Assembly (NCBI RefSeq): GCF_029774175.1
Contig: NZ_CP103834.1
Location: 1,787,501 to 1,851,500 of the forward strand
Direction: 5' to 3'
From: Actinobacillus genomosp. 1
Lineage (GTDB): Bacteria > Pseudomonadota > Gammaproteobacteria > Enterobacterales > Pasteurellaceae
DNA length: 64,000 bases
The notes beneath the pieces are model-generated. The model was not told where the DNA came from. It saw only the letters and a program-made list of their open reading frames with translations, and did no database searches. Shown piece after piece: positions 17,639 to 26,569 of this stretch (the stretch's first letter is position 1; each line of letters starts with the position of its first letter). Both the position numbers and the translations under genes were made by a program.

Positions 17639-19210
17639 CTATGCAGATCGAAAATCTCTCTTACGAATACCCAATACAAATAACGAACTAAAATAGACAA
17701 TCGCCGCCAGTACGATTAACCAAACTAACCAATATACTTTTAACCAAGTACTCATCGCATGCCAACTTGCGATACTCGGAGAAAAATAAGCGACTAACGC
17801 CCCCATCAAACAAGCCGAAATCGCCACTTTCAATACGAATATACCGGTTTTAGCCGTTACTTTATACACACCGGTTTTAGCAAGACCGCGATAAAGTAAC
17901 GACGCATTCACCGCTGCAGAAAGTGCCGATGCCATTGCTAAACCTAAATAGCCGAACGGAATTGCCAATACGCCGAAACAGATATTACAAATGGTTGCGA
18001 TAATGCCGATTTTGACCGGTGTTTTGGTATTTTGGCGGGCATAGAAGCCGTTTGCCAAAATACTGATTAACATATAACTGTTCAAGCCTAAGCACATAAT
18101 CCATAATGCGTTAGAGGTGGCTACCACATCCGATAAACCGAATTTGCCTCGCATAAAGATGGTCATCATTAACGGTTGCGCCAATATGGCGATACCAATC
18201 ATTGCAGGAATACCGAGTAATAACACCATTCTCACGCCCCAATCCATTGTGCCTTGAAATTCCAACGCACGTTGCGCTTCATCAATCTCTTTCTTTTTCG
18301 CAATACGCGATAAACTTGGCAACACAACCGTAGAAATCGCAATACCGAATAGTCCGAGCGGAAATTCGATTAAGCGGTCGGAATAATATAACCACGTAAT
18401 CGAACCGGTCACTAAAAAGCTGGCAATCACTTGATTGATTAACAAATTGAATTGAGTCACAGAAACCCCGAACAATGCCGGAAGCATTAAGTTACGGACT
18501 TTAGCGACCCCTTCATCTTTCCACGCCCATTTCGGTTTAACCAGTAAACCTTCTTTTTTCATAAACGGAATTTGGAATAAGAATTGCAACAAGCCGCCGA
18601 GAAAGATCCCCCAAGCTAAGGCAACATCGGGTTGTTCGAAGTAATCTGCACCGAATAACGCCATACTGATCATCGCAATATTCAGTAATACCGGCGAAAA
18701 CGCCATCACCCCAAACTTACCAATGGTATTTAATACCGCACCGGACAGTGCGACAAAGGTAATAAACCATAAATAAGGGAAAGTGATTTTCAGTAATAAT
18801 GAAGCTTGGGTAAATTTTTGTGCGTCCGGGCCGTCATTGACCCAATCCATAAACCAACCGGTACCGAATAAGGCGGCGACTACAGGCGAACCAATCATTG
18901 CCACTAAAGTGACAATCGTGACTAAACCGCCTAGTGTACCGGACACTTTTGCGACAAATTCACGAGTTTTGTCTAAATCGTTATCGGCGTTATATTCGGC
19001 AAGTACCGGCACGAACGCCTTTGAAAATGCGCCTTCCGCAAATAAGCGGCGTAAAAAGTTCGGAATACGGTTGGCAAACAGAAATACGTCCGACATCGCT
19101 CCGGCACCGAGTAAGCCGGCGATCACCACATCACGCACGAGTCCGAGAACTCGAGAAATCAAGGTCATTGAACTGACAATCATGCCCGACTTTAAAAGTT
19201 TTTTGCTCAT
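17639..19210 (-). CDS. murJ: Lipid II flippase
   Basis: A 523-residue MOP-superfamily membrane protein with about 14 helices, MurJ (formerly MviN). It translocates the peptidoglycan precursor lipid II. The N-terminal part LKSGMIVSSMTLISRVLGLVRDVVIAGLLGAGAMSDVFLFANRIPNFLRRLFAEGAFSKAFVPV-type region carries the conserved arginines and the LRRLFAEGAFSKAF motif. Length compares with 511 in E. coli. Here, as in E. coli, it lies close to rpsT in the opposite direction. Confidence 0.96.
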   Translation of the reverse strand: MSKKLLKSGMIVSSMTLISRVLGLVRDVVIAGLLGAGAMSDVFLFANRIPNFLRRLFAEGAFSKAFVPVLAEYNADNDLDKTREFVAKVSGTLGGLVTIVTLVAMIGSPVVAALFGTGWFMDWVNDGPDAQKFTQASLLLKITFPYLWFITFVALSGAVLNTIGKFGVMAFSPVLLNIAMISMALFGADYFEQPDVALAWGIFLGGLLQFLFQIPFMKKEGLLVKPKWAWKDEGVAKVRNLMLPALFGVSVTQFNLLINQVIASFLVTGSITWLYYSDRLIEFPLGLFGIAISTVVLPSLSRIAKKKEIDEAQRALEFQGTMDWGVRMVLLLGIPAMIGIAILAQPLMMTIFMRGKFGLSDVVATSNALWIMCLGLNSYMLISILANGFYARQNTKTPVKIGIIATICNICFGVLAIPFGYLGLAMASALSAAVNASLLYRGLAKTGVYKVTAKTGIFVLKVAISACLMGALVAYFSPSIASWHAMSTWLKVYWLVWLIVLAAIVYFSSLFVLGIRKRDFRSA

Positions 19211-19412
19211 AAGCGTTATAAATTCATATCAAAATTAAAGTATAGCAGTTTAACAAAAGGGCTTTGAATACGTTATCGGAAACGCCGCATAAGTTAAACT
19301 TTTCTTGATCTTAATCGCGGTTTGTTACAAGCGGTTCGTTTTTATCCATTTTTTACAAAAATCTCTCAAGATCCGACCGCTTATCCTAAGATCCCCATAG
19401 AAATTGCACGGA

Positions 19413-19458
19413 ATTTTATCAGTTTGTTATAGGAAAATCAGAAAAAAACTGATAAAAT
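19413..19458. repeat. 13-bp perfect inverted repeat upstream of rpsT
   Basis: ATTTTATCAGTTT (19413-19425) and AAACTGATAAAAT (19446-19458) are perfect inverted copies with a 20-nt centre. The right arm contains a TAAAAT -10-like element. It could be a regulator site in the rpsT promoter region or a hairpin. Confidence 0.6.
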
Positions 19459-19543
19459 CTCCGCCTATCGTTTTCTTACTAGCAAAACGGTGTTATTTTC
19501 AAGCACGTGTCTCGTTGAAAATGAATTTAAACTATCGATAGCT

Positions 19544-19573
19544 AAACATAAACCAAAGTTTATGTTTTTTAAT
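19544..19573 (+). promoter_or_regulatory. Possible attenuator hairpin in the rpsT leader
   Basis: AAACATAAAC and GTTTATGTTT form a 10-bp A-T-rich stem with a CAAA loop, followed by TTTTTTAATTTTT. It lies about 30 nt before the rpsT start. It has the form of a weak intrinsic terminator or a translation-control hairpin. The low GC content makes it weak. Confidence 0.4.
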
Positions 19574-19602
19574 TTTTACACAGATATTTTAGGAGTTTGA
19601 CC

Positions 19603-19866
19603 TTGGCTAATATCAAGTCAGCAAAAAAACGTGCGGTTCAATCTGAAAAACGCCGCCAACACAACGCAAGCCAACGCTCAATGATGCGTACTTTCATCAA
19701 GAAAGTATATGCAGCGGTAGCGGCAGGCGATAAAGCAGCTTCACAAGCGGCTTTCGTTGAAATGCAAAAAGTAGTGGACCGTATGGCATCTAAAGGCTTA
19801 ATCCACGCTAACAAAGCAGCTAACCACAAAGCAAATTTAGCAGCTCAAATCAAAAAATTAGCGTAA
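19603..19866 (+). CDS. rpsT: 30S ribosomal protein S20
   Basis: An 87-residue basic protein of the 30S subunit that binds 16S rRNA. The sequence ANIKSAKKRAVQSEKRRQHN and the C-terminal HANKAANHKANLAAQI are diagnostic. The start is TTG at 19603, not ATG. This gives the family N-terminus MANIKSAKKR and follows AGGAG at 19591-19595 with 7-nt spacing. A second in-frame TTG at 19597 overlaps the spacer. E. coli rpsT also starts with UUG, which is linked there to autoregulated translation. Confidence 0.97.
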   Translation: MANIKSAKKRAVQSEKRRQHNASQRSMMRTFIKKVYAAVAAGDKAASQAAFVEMQKVVDRMASKGLIHANKAANHKANLAAQIKKLA

Positions 19867-19884
19867 TTGCTTTTTGTATAAAAG

Positions 19885-19910
19885 AACCGACCAAATGGTC
19901 GGTTTTTTTA
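19885..19910 (+). terminator. rpsT intrinsic terminator
   Basis: AACCGACC and GGTCGGTT pair around AAAT, followed by TTTTTT. It lies 19 nt after the rpsT stop and just before the convergent trkA end, so it may serve trkA too. Confidence 0.9.
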
Positions 19911-19923
19911 TCTCTGTTTTCCG

Positions 19924-21300
19924 CTACAGGAAGAACGTACCTAATTGGAATAATTTCTCAATTTCCCCAACTTGTTTTTTCTCATTTACAAAAATAATCA
20001 CGCTGTCGTTTTCTTCGATTTCCGTTGATTTATGCGCAATTAATACTTCGTCACGACGCACAATCGCACCGACAACCGCACCTTGCGGCAATTTTAATTC
20101 TCGAACCGCTCTGCCGACTACTTTTGATGATTCCTTATCACCATGTGCAATCACTTCAATACATTCCGCTTGTCCCTGTTTGAGCGAAGCGACTTGTACA
20201 ATATCACCTTTACGTACGTGGCTAGATAAGGCGGAAATAGTCGCCTGTTTTGGAGAGAGAGCAATATCAATCGTACCGCCTTGGATCAAATGAAGATATG
20301 CGTTGCGCTGTACTAACACAATCGCTTTCTTTGCACCTAAACGTTTTGCCAGTAATGCCGACATAATATTAGCTTCATCGTCACCGCTTAACGCAAGAAA
20401 CAAATCGATATTCTCAATATGCTCTTCAAACAATAATTCCTGATCTGAAGCATCACCGCACAATACCAACGTTTTTTCCAATTTCTCCGCCAGTTTTTCC
20501 GCACGTTTCGGATCTCGTTCGATCATTTTCACGCTATATTGTTCTTCAAGATCCTTCGCCAGCCCCATACCGATACTACCGCCACCGACGATCATGACTC
20601 GCTTATGCGGTTTATCCAAACGTTGCAATTCGCTCATCACCGCTTTTATATTATGGGTCGCACAGATAAAGAACACTTCATCACCGGCTTCAATAATCGT
20701 TGAACCTTGTGGCAAAATCGCACGTTCTTGACGGAAAATCGCAACAACACGCGCTTCTATATAAGGTAAATGATCACGTAAAGCGGAAATCGGATAGCCG
20801 ACTAACGGTCCGCCGTAGTAGGCTTTCACACTGACTAAGCTGACTAATTCATTGGCAAAATGCGCTACCTGCAACGCACCTGGATAGTTAATCAGGCGCA
20901 AGATTTCTTTTTTAACCAAAACTTCCGGGGCAATAATATGGTCGATTGGTAACGCCGCATCATTAAACAGCTGTTCCTTCTCTCGCACATAATCGGAATT
21001 ACGGATACGAGCGATCTTAGTCGGAATATGAAACAAGGTATGTGCAATTTGACAGGCAATCATATTGGTTTCGTCACTTTCGGTAACCGCTACCAATAAA
21101 TCCGCATCACTTGCTCCGGCATCACGTAAAATTCGCGGCGATGCGCCGTTGCCTTTTAATACTTGCAAATCGTGCTTATCTTGCAACGTGTTCAAACGAC
21201 TTTGATCATCATCGATCAACGTAATATCGTTATCTTCACTCACTAAGTTTTCTGCAAGGGTCGAACCGACCTGACCCGCACCTAAAATAATAATTTTCAT
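19924..21300 (-). CDS. trkA: Trk potassium uptake regulatory protein
   Basis: A 458-residue cytoplasmic NAD(H)-binding regulator of the TrkH/TrkG K+ channel. It has two RCK repeats, with Rossmann motifs IIILGAGQVG at the N-terminus and VMIVGGGSIGMGLA in the second half, each followed by a TrkA_C domain. The start at 21300 gives the canonical MKIIILGAGQVGSTLAENL; an in-frame ATG 12 nt upstream is less likely. rsmB lies directly upstream, as in the E. coli rsmB-trkA order. trkH is in this window at 56.5 kb. Confidence 0.96.
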   Translation of the reverse strand: MKIIILGAGQVGSTLAENLVSEDNDITLIDDDQSRLNTLQDKHDLQVLKGNGASPRILRDAGASDADLLVAVTESDETNMIACQIAHTLFHIPTKIARIRNSDYVREKEQLFNDAALPIDHIIAPEVLVKKEILRLINYPGALQVAHFANELVSLVSVKAYYGGPLVGYPISALRDHLPYIEARVVAIFRQERAILPQGSTIIEAGDEVFFICATHNIKAVMSELQRLDKPHKRVMIVGGGSIGMGLAKDLEEQYSVKMIERDPKRAEKLAEKLEKTLVLCGDASDQELLFEEHIENIDLFLALSGDDEANIMSALLAKRLGAKKAIVLVQRNAYLHLIQGGTIDIALSPKQATISALSSHVRKGDIVQVASLKQGQAECIEVIAHGDKESSKVVGRAVRELKLPQGAVVGAIVRRDEVLIAHKSTEIEENDSVIIFVNEKKQVGEIEKLFQLGTFFL

Positions 21301-21349
21301 CTTAAAATCCAATCGCCGAAAGATAAATAAACCTTTATCTTAAGGCAAT

Positions 21350-22648
21350 TTATTGTTTAATTAATTTCGCATAAAAGAAACCGTCACCACCCTGCTCTTG
21401 TGGGAAAAATTGCTTCATTGTAGTTTTTTCGCCGTTGAAATCCATTTCCGCTAATACCGCATCCGAATGGCTTTCGACAAAACGAGTAATTTGCTCACTA
21501 TTTTCCTGCGGCAATACTGAGCAAGTCGCATAAACCAATACGCCGTTCGGTTTTAATCTTGCCCAAAGCGCATTGAGGATTTTTGCCTGTAACGCCACCA
21601 ATTCGGCAATATCGCTTTCTTTACGTAACCATTTAATATCCGGATGACGGCGAATAACACCGGTTGCAGAACAAGGCGCATCGAGCAAAATACGATCAAA
21701 CATTACATTATCGTCTAACCACTCCGCCGGTTTGGAAGCATCACCGCAAATCACTTTTGCCGTTTGTCCGAGACGTTCCAAATTCTCACGTACACGTTTT
21801 AGACGACTTTCTTCAATATCTAACGCAATCACATTCGCTTGCGGTGCGACTTCCAAAATATGCGTAGTTTTGCCGCCCGGTGCGGCGCAAGCGTCTAAAA
21901 TTAATTCGCCGTTTTGTGCTTCCAGCAACGTTGCCGACCATTGCGCATGCGCATCTTGCACCGTTGCCCAACCTTGTTCAAAATTCATCAATTTATGCAC
22001 CGGCACCGGATTGGCTAACAAAATTGCCGATTCAGGCACGCAAGCGGTCGTATTTTCCGGACTTTTTGCCACTAAATCGCCTAACAATACGCGGTAATCT
22101 TGCGGTTTAATCTGCTGAATATTACTACGAATCCACATCGGCGGACGCTGATTATTCGCTTCAATAATCTCTCGCCAATTCGGATAGGCTTTTTTCAGCT
22201 TGTTCACAAACCATTCCGGGTGAAGCGTTTGCCAGTTTTTATCGAATTTAGCTAATAACGCCTCTTTTTCACGTAAGAAACGACGTAGCACGCCATTGAT
22301 AAGCGATTTCAAAGTATCTAATTTTAGCGACTTTGTCGCATTAACCGCTTCATCAACCGCCGCAAATTCCGGCACTCGCATATAAAGCAACTGATAAAGT
22401 CCGACTAATAACAGGCAATGCACCAAACGCGTTTTACCTTTTAACGGTTTTTCCACCGCTTGCGCAATGACAGCTTCAAGACGAGGTAAAGTACGGCAGA
22501 CACCAAAGGTAATCTCTTGTACCAGCGGTAAATCTTTCGCTTCTAATTTTGCTTGCGCTTCGGGAATTAAGGTGGCAAGCGATTTGCCTTGATCGAGTAC
22601 TTGTAAAATAATTTGTGCGGCAACCGCACGGGCATTTTGTTTTTTCAT
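21350..22648 (-). CDS. rsmB: 16S rRNA m5C967 methyltransferase
   Basis: A 432-residue SAM-dependent rRNA methyltransferase with an N-terminal NusB-like RNA-binding domain (to about residue 135) and a C-terminal Rossmann methyltransferase domain. Motifs are LDACAAPGGKTTHILE (SAM binding), LDAPCSATGVIRRHPDIKW and YATCSVLPQENSEQI with the two catalytic cysteines. The start MKKQNARAVAAQIILQ at 22648 matches family starts and lies 13 nt after the selB stop; the open frame extends 33 nt upstream into selB. Confidence 0.95.
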   Translation of the reverse strand: MKKQNARAVAAQIILQVLDQGKSLATLIPEAQAKLEAKDLPLVQEITFGVCRTLPRLEAVIAQAVEKPLKGKTRLVHCLLLVGLYQLLYMRVPEFAAVDEAVNATKSLKLDTLKSLINGVLRRFLREKEALLAKFDKNWQTLHPEWFVNKLKKAYPNWREIIEANNQRPPMWIRSNIQQIKPQDYRVLLGDLVAKSPENTTACVPESAILLANPVPVHKLMNFEQGWATVQDAHAQWSATLLEAQNGELILDACAAPGGKTTHILEVAPQANVIALDIEESRLKRVRENLERLGQTAKVICGDASKPAEWLDDNVMFDRILLDAPCSATGVIRRHPDIKWLRKESDIAELVALQAKILNALWARLKPNGVLVYATCSVLPQENSEQITRFVESHSDAVLAEMDFNGEKTTMKQFFPQEQGGDGFFYAKLIKQ

Positions 22649-22661
22649 TAATTTATTCTTA

Positions 22662-24497
22662 TCAGAAGGTATCTTGATCACGTAATAAATGAATATTACC
22701 TTTTCGTCTTAAAAAGCCCGAGCGGTCAAAATATTCGATCAGCTGAACGGTTAATTTACGTCCCCACTGAATTTCATCACGTAGCTGATTCACTGAAACA
22801 GATCCGTTTCGTTCTACAATCTCTTTCACTAATTGAGCCAGTTCGATCATTCTCTCGCTGAGCAAGAAACGATCTTTCACAATCGGAATTAAGTAGCCTA
22901 ATTTACCGGCTTTATAGAGCAAGTTTCGCATTTCGGTTTCATCGCAACATAATTCCGTTGCAATATCACGCACCCAAAGCGCTTCATTTTTGCTTTCGAA
23001 CAGCGGTCGAATTTGTTGCCAAAGTTGCAATTCCTCCGCCGAAAATTCGATACGATGATTCGGTAAATGAACCCAACCTCGGGTTTGTGCCAGCTGTTTG
23101 TTTTCGATTAAGTCGTCAATAAATTGATAAGCCAGTTGTTCCGGCTGATCTAATGCGGCAATACGATATAATCTCGCTTTGGTTACGCCTAATTGGTCAT
23201 TGTGATTTTGATGATACTCGGTAAGTTTTTCGATAATACTTTGCTGAATGCGTTGCTTAAATTCAGCGGTAAAAATCCATTTCGACTGCACATCAAAACC
23301 GAGTTTTGCCAAATCTTGCGTAAAACATTGCTCACGCCATAATAACGTATCGAGCTGCTCCGCTCTATTCTTTAAGTAAAGCGGGATTCTCTGCACATAA
23401 GCGGTCGTTTTTGCCAACTCTTTTACTAAGGCAAGGCGTTGCTCTGTTCGCTTATAGCGTTTCGGCGAATCAATTTCCAAGACTTCCGCCCCAGCCAATG
23501 TTTGACTGTCATCACCGCTACGAATAATCAGTTTATCCGTCACGGTCATTGCTAACGGCACATCGAAAATAATTTCTGCAAAAGTTTCACTATTTTTAAC
23601 CGCTTGTTTTTCGGTTAAGAGATTCAACTTGCCGGTGACGTGCGAAGCAAAATGGTATAAATGCACAATATGATTTTCTTTTAGGTTTTGTGCCGTATGC
23701 ATTTTAACCGTAATTCTATCGGTAAACTGCGGCATAAACTCGGTAATCCAATCACCGCGCTGTATCTGCTCTTTTTCCGCGTTGGCAAGATTCAAAGCTA
23801 AACGTTGCCCTGCCGTACCGATTTCCGCCGTCTGATTTTGTGCGTGAATTTGCTTAATTCTAACTTTTTGACCGCTTGATAAATAAAACTCGTCACCGAT
23901 TTTAACTTTACCCGCCACCGCCGTTCCGGTTACGACCAAACCGGCACCTTTAATATTAAATACTCGGTCAATCGCATATCTAAACGGTTTTTCAAGATGT
24001 GATTGTTGTCGGCTTAACTGAATTAATTGATTTCTTAATGCTTCTATACCTTGTCCGGTTACCGCAGAGGTCAAGAAAAACGGTGCGTCAGATAGAAACG
24101 GATAAGTCGCTTTAATTTTCGTAATAAGTTGTTCGGCTTGTTCCGCCGCCACTCGATCCACTTTCGTCAAGACCACTAAGATATTGGTAAAATTCAACAA
24201 ACGCAGAATTTCCAAATGCTCTGCAGTTTGCGGCTTAATCCCTTCTTCCGCCGACACAATCAATAACGCATTTTGTACGCCGCCCAGCCCGGCAAGCATA
24301 TTCGACAAGAATTTTTGGTGTCCCGGCACGTCAATAAAGCCGAGAATATCATCTTCAATCGGTAAATAGGCATAACCTAAATCTATCGTTAAACCGCGCT
24401 TTTTTTCTTCCGGTAAATGAGCGGTATTGGTGCCGGTTAAGGCTTGTAACAAGGTCGTTTTACCATGATCCACGTGTCCGCTTGTAACAAAAATCAT
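22662..24497 (-). CDS. selB: Selenocysteine-specific elongation factor
   Basis: A 611-residue GTPase that brings Sec-tRNA to in-frame UGA codons with a SECIS hairpin. The GTPase domain has TSGHVDHGKTTLLQAL, DVPGHQKFLSNML and VLTKVD. EF-Tu-like domains II and III follow to about residue 370, then C-terminal winged-helix repeats that bind the SECIS RNA. Length matches E. coli SelB (614). The start overlaps the selA stop by 4 nt (ATGA), so the two are coupled. Together with selA and selC it shows the organism can insert selenocysteine; no selenoprotein gene was seen in this window. Confidence 0.97.
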   Translation of the reverse strand: MIFVTSGHVDHGKTTLLQALTGTNTAHLPEEKKRGLTIDLGYAYLPIEDDILGFIDVPGHQKFLSNMLAGLGGVQNALLIVSAEEGIKPQTAEHLEILRLLNFTNILVVLTKVDRVAAEQAEQLITKIKATYPFLSDAPFFLTSAVTGQGIEALRNQLIQLSRQQSHLEKPFRYAIDRVFNIKGAGLVVTGTAVAGKVKIGDEFYLSSGQKVRIKQIHAQNQTAEIGTAGQRLALNLANAEKEQIQRGDWITEFMPQFTDRITVKMHTAQNLKENHIVHLYHFASHVTGKLNLLTEKQAVKNSETFAEIIFDVPLAMTVTDKLIIRSGDDSQTLAGAEVLEIDSPKRYKRTEQRLALVKELAKTTAYVQRIPLYLKNRAEQLDTLLWREQCFTQDLAKLGFDVQSKWIFTAEFKQRIQQSIIEKLTEYHQNHNDQLGVTKARLYRIAALDQPEQLAYQFIDDLIENKQLAQTRGWVHLPNHRIEFSAEELQLWQQIRPLFESKNEALWVRDIATELCCDETEMRNLLYKAGKLGYLIPIVKDRFLLSERMIELAQLVKEIVERNGSVSVNQLRDEIQWGRKLTVQLIEYFDRSGFLRRKGNIHLLRDQDTF

Positions 24498-25879
24498 GCT
24501 TCCTCCAACATATTTAGCAATTGTTCAAATTGTGCCGCCGAACGCACATCCAACCAAAATTTTTGCTGGGCAAATCGCCCGATTATCGGACTGGGTAAGG
24601 CTTTAAATTTTTTTTCTAATTCAAGTAAATCACTCTGTTTCTCGGCAAAAACCGTGACCGCTACCGAAGCTAAGGTTTCGGTCGGCAATGCTCCGCTGCC
24701 GATTTGTGCAAGGCTCGGTTCCACTTGCAAAATATAGCGAGAATCCAACCGCTTATTCAATACCGCTTTTAAACGTTCCGCTTTGGTTTGCAAGGTCGCA
24801 ATAGATTGCGTTAATAAATTAAACGTCGGTAATTCATCGGTTAATTTTTCCGGGAAAAGATAATGACGAAGTGTCGCTTCCAACCCAGATAAGATTACTT
24901 TATCGCAACGTAGCACTCTCTTAAGCGGATGCGATTGCAGTTCGTCAATCAATGCTTTTTTGCCAACAATAATACCCGCTTGCGGCCCACCTAGCAGCTT
25001 ATCACAAGAAAACGACACCAAATCAACGCCGGCAGCCACTTTCTGTTGTACCATCGGTTCGGCCGGCAAGCCGAGTGCCACCATATCCGTCAGCGAACCG
25101 CTACCTAAATCACTGATAACCGGCAAATCAAATTCTTTTGCCAATTCAACTAACTCTTCTTCCGAAACCGATTTGGTAAAACCTTGAATATGGTAGTTAC
25201 TGGTATGTACTTTCATTAAAAAAGCGGTATTTTCATTAATCGCATTGCGATAATCCCGTAAATGAGTACGATTGGTCGTGCCGACTTCAACTAATTTACA
25301 GCCGGCTTGCGCCATAATATCCGGAATGCGAAACGCTCCGCCGATTTCCACCAGCTCGCCGCGAGAAACAATCACTTCTTTACCTTGCGCAAATGTGGCT
25401 AACATCAATAAGACCGCAGCGGCATTATTATTGACGATACAGGCTGCTTCCGCACCGGTAATCAGTTGAATTAATTGAGAGATATACAGATCTCGATGGC
25501 TGCGTTTCCCTTCGTCGATATCAAATTCTAACGCAACGTTATTTCGCATCGCATTAGCGGCGGCGGAAATCGCATTTTCCGACCACAGCCCTCGCCCTAA
25601 ATTGGTATGTAGCACCGTACCGGTCAGATTAAACACGGTTTTGCTGGATACCATACGCTTTTTTTGCAGATTTTGCTCAATCAAGCTAAAAATAGAAGAC
25701 TGTTCGTTCATAAACGCAGGTAAACATTGCTGTTTAATAATCTGTTCACGTGCGTTTTCTATCAATGTACGCGCTTCTTGAACAAAGGCTTGATGTCCGA
25801 ATCTTTCAATTAAATCAATACCTTGAGGGTTTTTCATCAATTTGTCGATAGCGGGAATGGTACGGAATAATTTTTGCAT
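24494..25879 (-). CDS. selA: L-seryl-tRNA(Sec) selenium transferase
   Basis: A 461-residue PLP enzyme that converts Ser-tRNA(Sec) to Sec-tRNA(Sec) using selenophosphate. Motifs are FNLTGTVLHTNLGRGLW, VNNNAAAVLLML, the ELVEIGGAFRIPDIM segment, and the PLP-lysine region SFSCDKLLGGPQAGIIVG. Length fits E. coli (463). It overlaps selB by 4 nt and starts 66 nt from the divergent selC gene. Confidence 0.97.
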   Translation of the reverse strand: MQKLFRTIPAIDKLMKNPQGIDLIERFGHQAFVQEARTLIENAREQIIKQQCLPAFMNEQSSIFSLIEQNLQKKRMVSSKTVFNLTGTVLHTNLGRGLWSENAISAAANAMRNNVALEFDIDEGKRSHRDLYISQLIQLITGAEAACIVNNNAAAVLLMLATFAQGKEVIVSRGELVEIGGAFRIPDIMAQAGCKLVEVGTTNRTHLRDYRNAINENTAFLMKVHTSNYHIQGFTKSVSEEELVELAKEFDLPVISDLGSGSLTDMVALGLPAEPMVQQKVAAGVDLVSFSCDKLLGGPQAGIIVGKKALIDELQSHPLKRVLRCDKVILSGLEATLRHYLFPEKLTDELPTFNLLTQSIATLQTKAERLKAVLNKRLDSRYILQVEPSLAQIGSGALPTETLASVAVTVFAEKQSDLLELEKKFKALPSPIIGRFAQQKFWLDVRSAAQFEQLLNMLEEA

Positions 25880-25900
25880 AATAAAAAATGTTAAGAAATT

Positions 25901-25929
25901 TTGGACAATTCTAATAAATAAAGTAGAAT
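25901..25929 (+). promoter_or_regulatory. Predicted selC promoter
   Basis: TTGGAC (25901-25906) and TAGAAT (25924-25929) are separated by exactly 17 nt and end 16 nt before the mature 5' end of tRNA-Sec. This is the expected placement for a tRNA promoter in the 66-nt selA/selC gap. Confidence 0.6.
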
Positions 25930-25945
25930 ACCGCTACTCTTTAAA

Positions 25946-26040
25946 GGAAGCGAGTCATCTCCGGTGAGGTGGCAGGACTTCAAATCCTGTTGAGGACGCC
26001 AGCGTTCTTGGGTGGGTTCGACTCCCATTCGCTTCCGCCA
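25946..26040 (+). tRNA. selC: tRNA-Sec (anticodon TCA)
   Basis: A 95-nt tRNA starting GGAAGCGA and ending with encoded GCCA. It has an 8-bp acceptor stem (GGAAGCGA with TCGCTTCC), the anticodon loop CTTCAAA (anticodon TCA), a long variable arm (TTGAGGACGCCAGCGTTCTTGG) and the T-arm GGTTCGACTCC. These are the hallmarks of selenocysteine tRNA. It lies beside selA but on the other strand. Confidence 0.97.
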
Positions 26041-26055
26041 ATTATTTTCAATTCT

Positions 26056-26499
26056 ATGACCAAATCTATTTGTATCATCACAGGCAGTACCCTCGGTGGA
26101 GCGGAATACGTTGCCGACCATCTCGAAAGTTGTTTAAAAGCACAAAACTTTACCGTTGAATTATTTAACCAAGCGACCTTAGCGGATATTCAACAGCAAG
26201 CGCATTTAATTGTGGTGACTTCAACCCATGGCGCAGGCGAATTGCCGGATAATATCAAACCGTTATTTGACGAACTGGCGGCAAGCGATTTAGATCTCAG
26301 CGGTATGAAATTCGGTGTGGTCGGTTTAGGCAGCACTGATTACGATACTTTCTGCCATTCGGTGGATATCGTTGAAAACGGTCTAACCGCCAAAGGTGCG
26401 AAACGGGTATGTGAATCGGTTCGTATTGATGTGGCAAATAATTTTGACCACGACGGCACCGCAGAAGCATGGCTACCAAGTTTTGTTGAGCAGTTATAA
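26056..26499 (+). CDS. mioC: Flavodoxin-like protein MioC
   Basis: A 147-residue flavodoxin-fold FMN protein. The phosphate-binding loop is ITGSTLGGAEYVAD, and the flavin-binding loops are VTSTHGAGELPDN and VGLGSTDYDTFCHS. MioC supports biotin synthase activity in E. coli. The ATG at 26056 gives the standard N-terminus; the open frame extends upstream only through the tRNA-Sec gene. It is 15 nt after selC, so it may share a transcript. Confidence 0.92.
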   Translation: MTKSICIITGSTLGGAEYVADHLESCLKAQNFTVELFNQATLADIQQQAHLIVVTSTHGAGELPDNIKPLFDELAASDLDLSGMKFGVVGLGSTDYDTFCHSVDIVENGLTAKGAKRVCESVRIDVANNFDHDGTAEAWLPSFVEQL

Positions 26500-26517
26500 C
26501 GAATAGTTTGAAATGAC

Positions 26518-26565
26518 AAGCGGTCGGAATTTGTAAAAAATTTGCAGATTCCGACCGCTTTTTTT
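26518..26565. terminator. Terminator built from an inverted uptake-signal pair (mioC / lyxK)
   Basis: AAGCGGTCGGAAT (26518-26530) and ATTCCGACCGCTT (26548-26560) form a perfect 13-bp stem, followed by TTTTTTT on the plus strand. Both arms are uptake-signal cores. It lies between convergent mioC and lyxK; an A-run on the left gives less support for the minus-strand direction. Confidence 0.85.
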
Positions 26566-26569
26566 ACGC

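Larger units (their letters stand above)
19211..19602. other. murJ / rpsT intergenic region (392 nt)
   Basis: A non-coding divergent region. From left to right it has uptake-signal-like GCGGTTCG (19333) and GACCGCTTA (19375) arms, a 13-bp perfect inverted repeat (19413-19458), a CTATCGATAG palindrome (19532-19541), and an A-T hairpin followed by T runs (19544-19573). A GATAAAAT -10-like stretch overlaps the right arm of the inverted repeat. No small ORF with a ribosome site was found. Confidence 0.6.
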
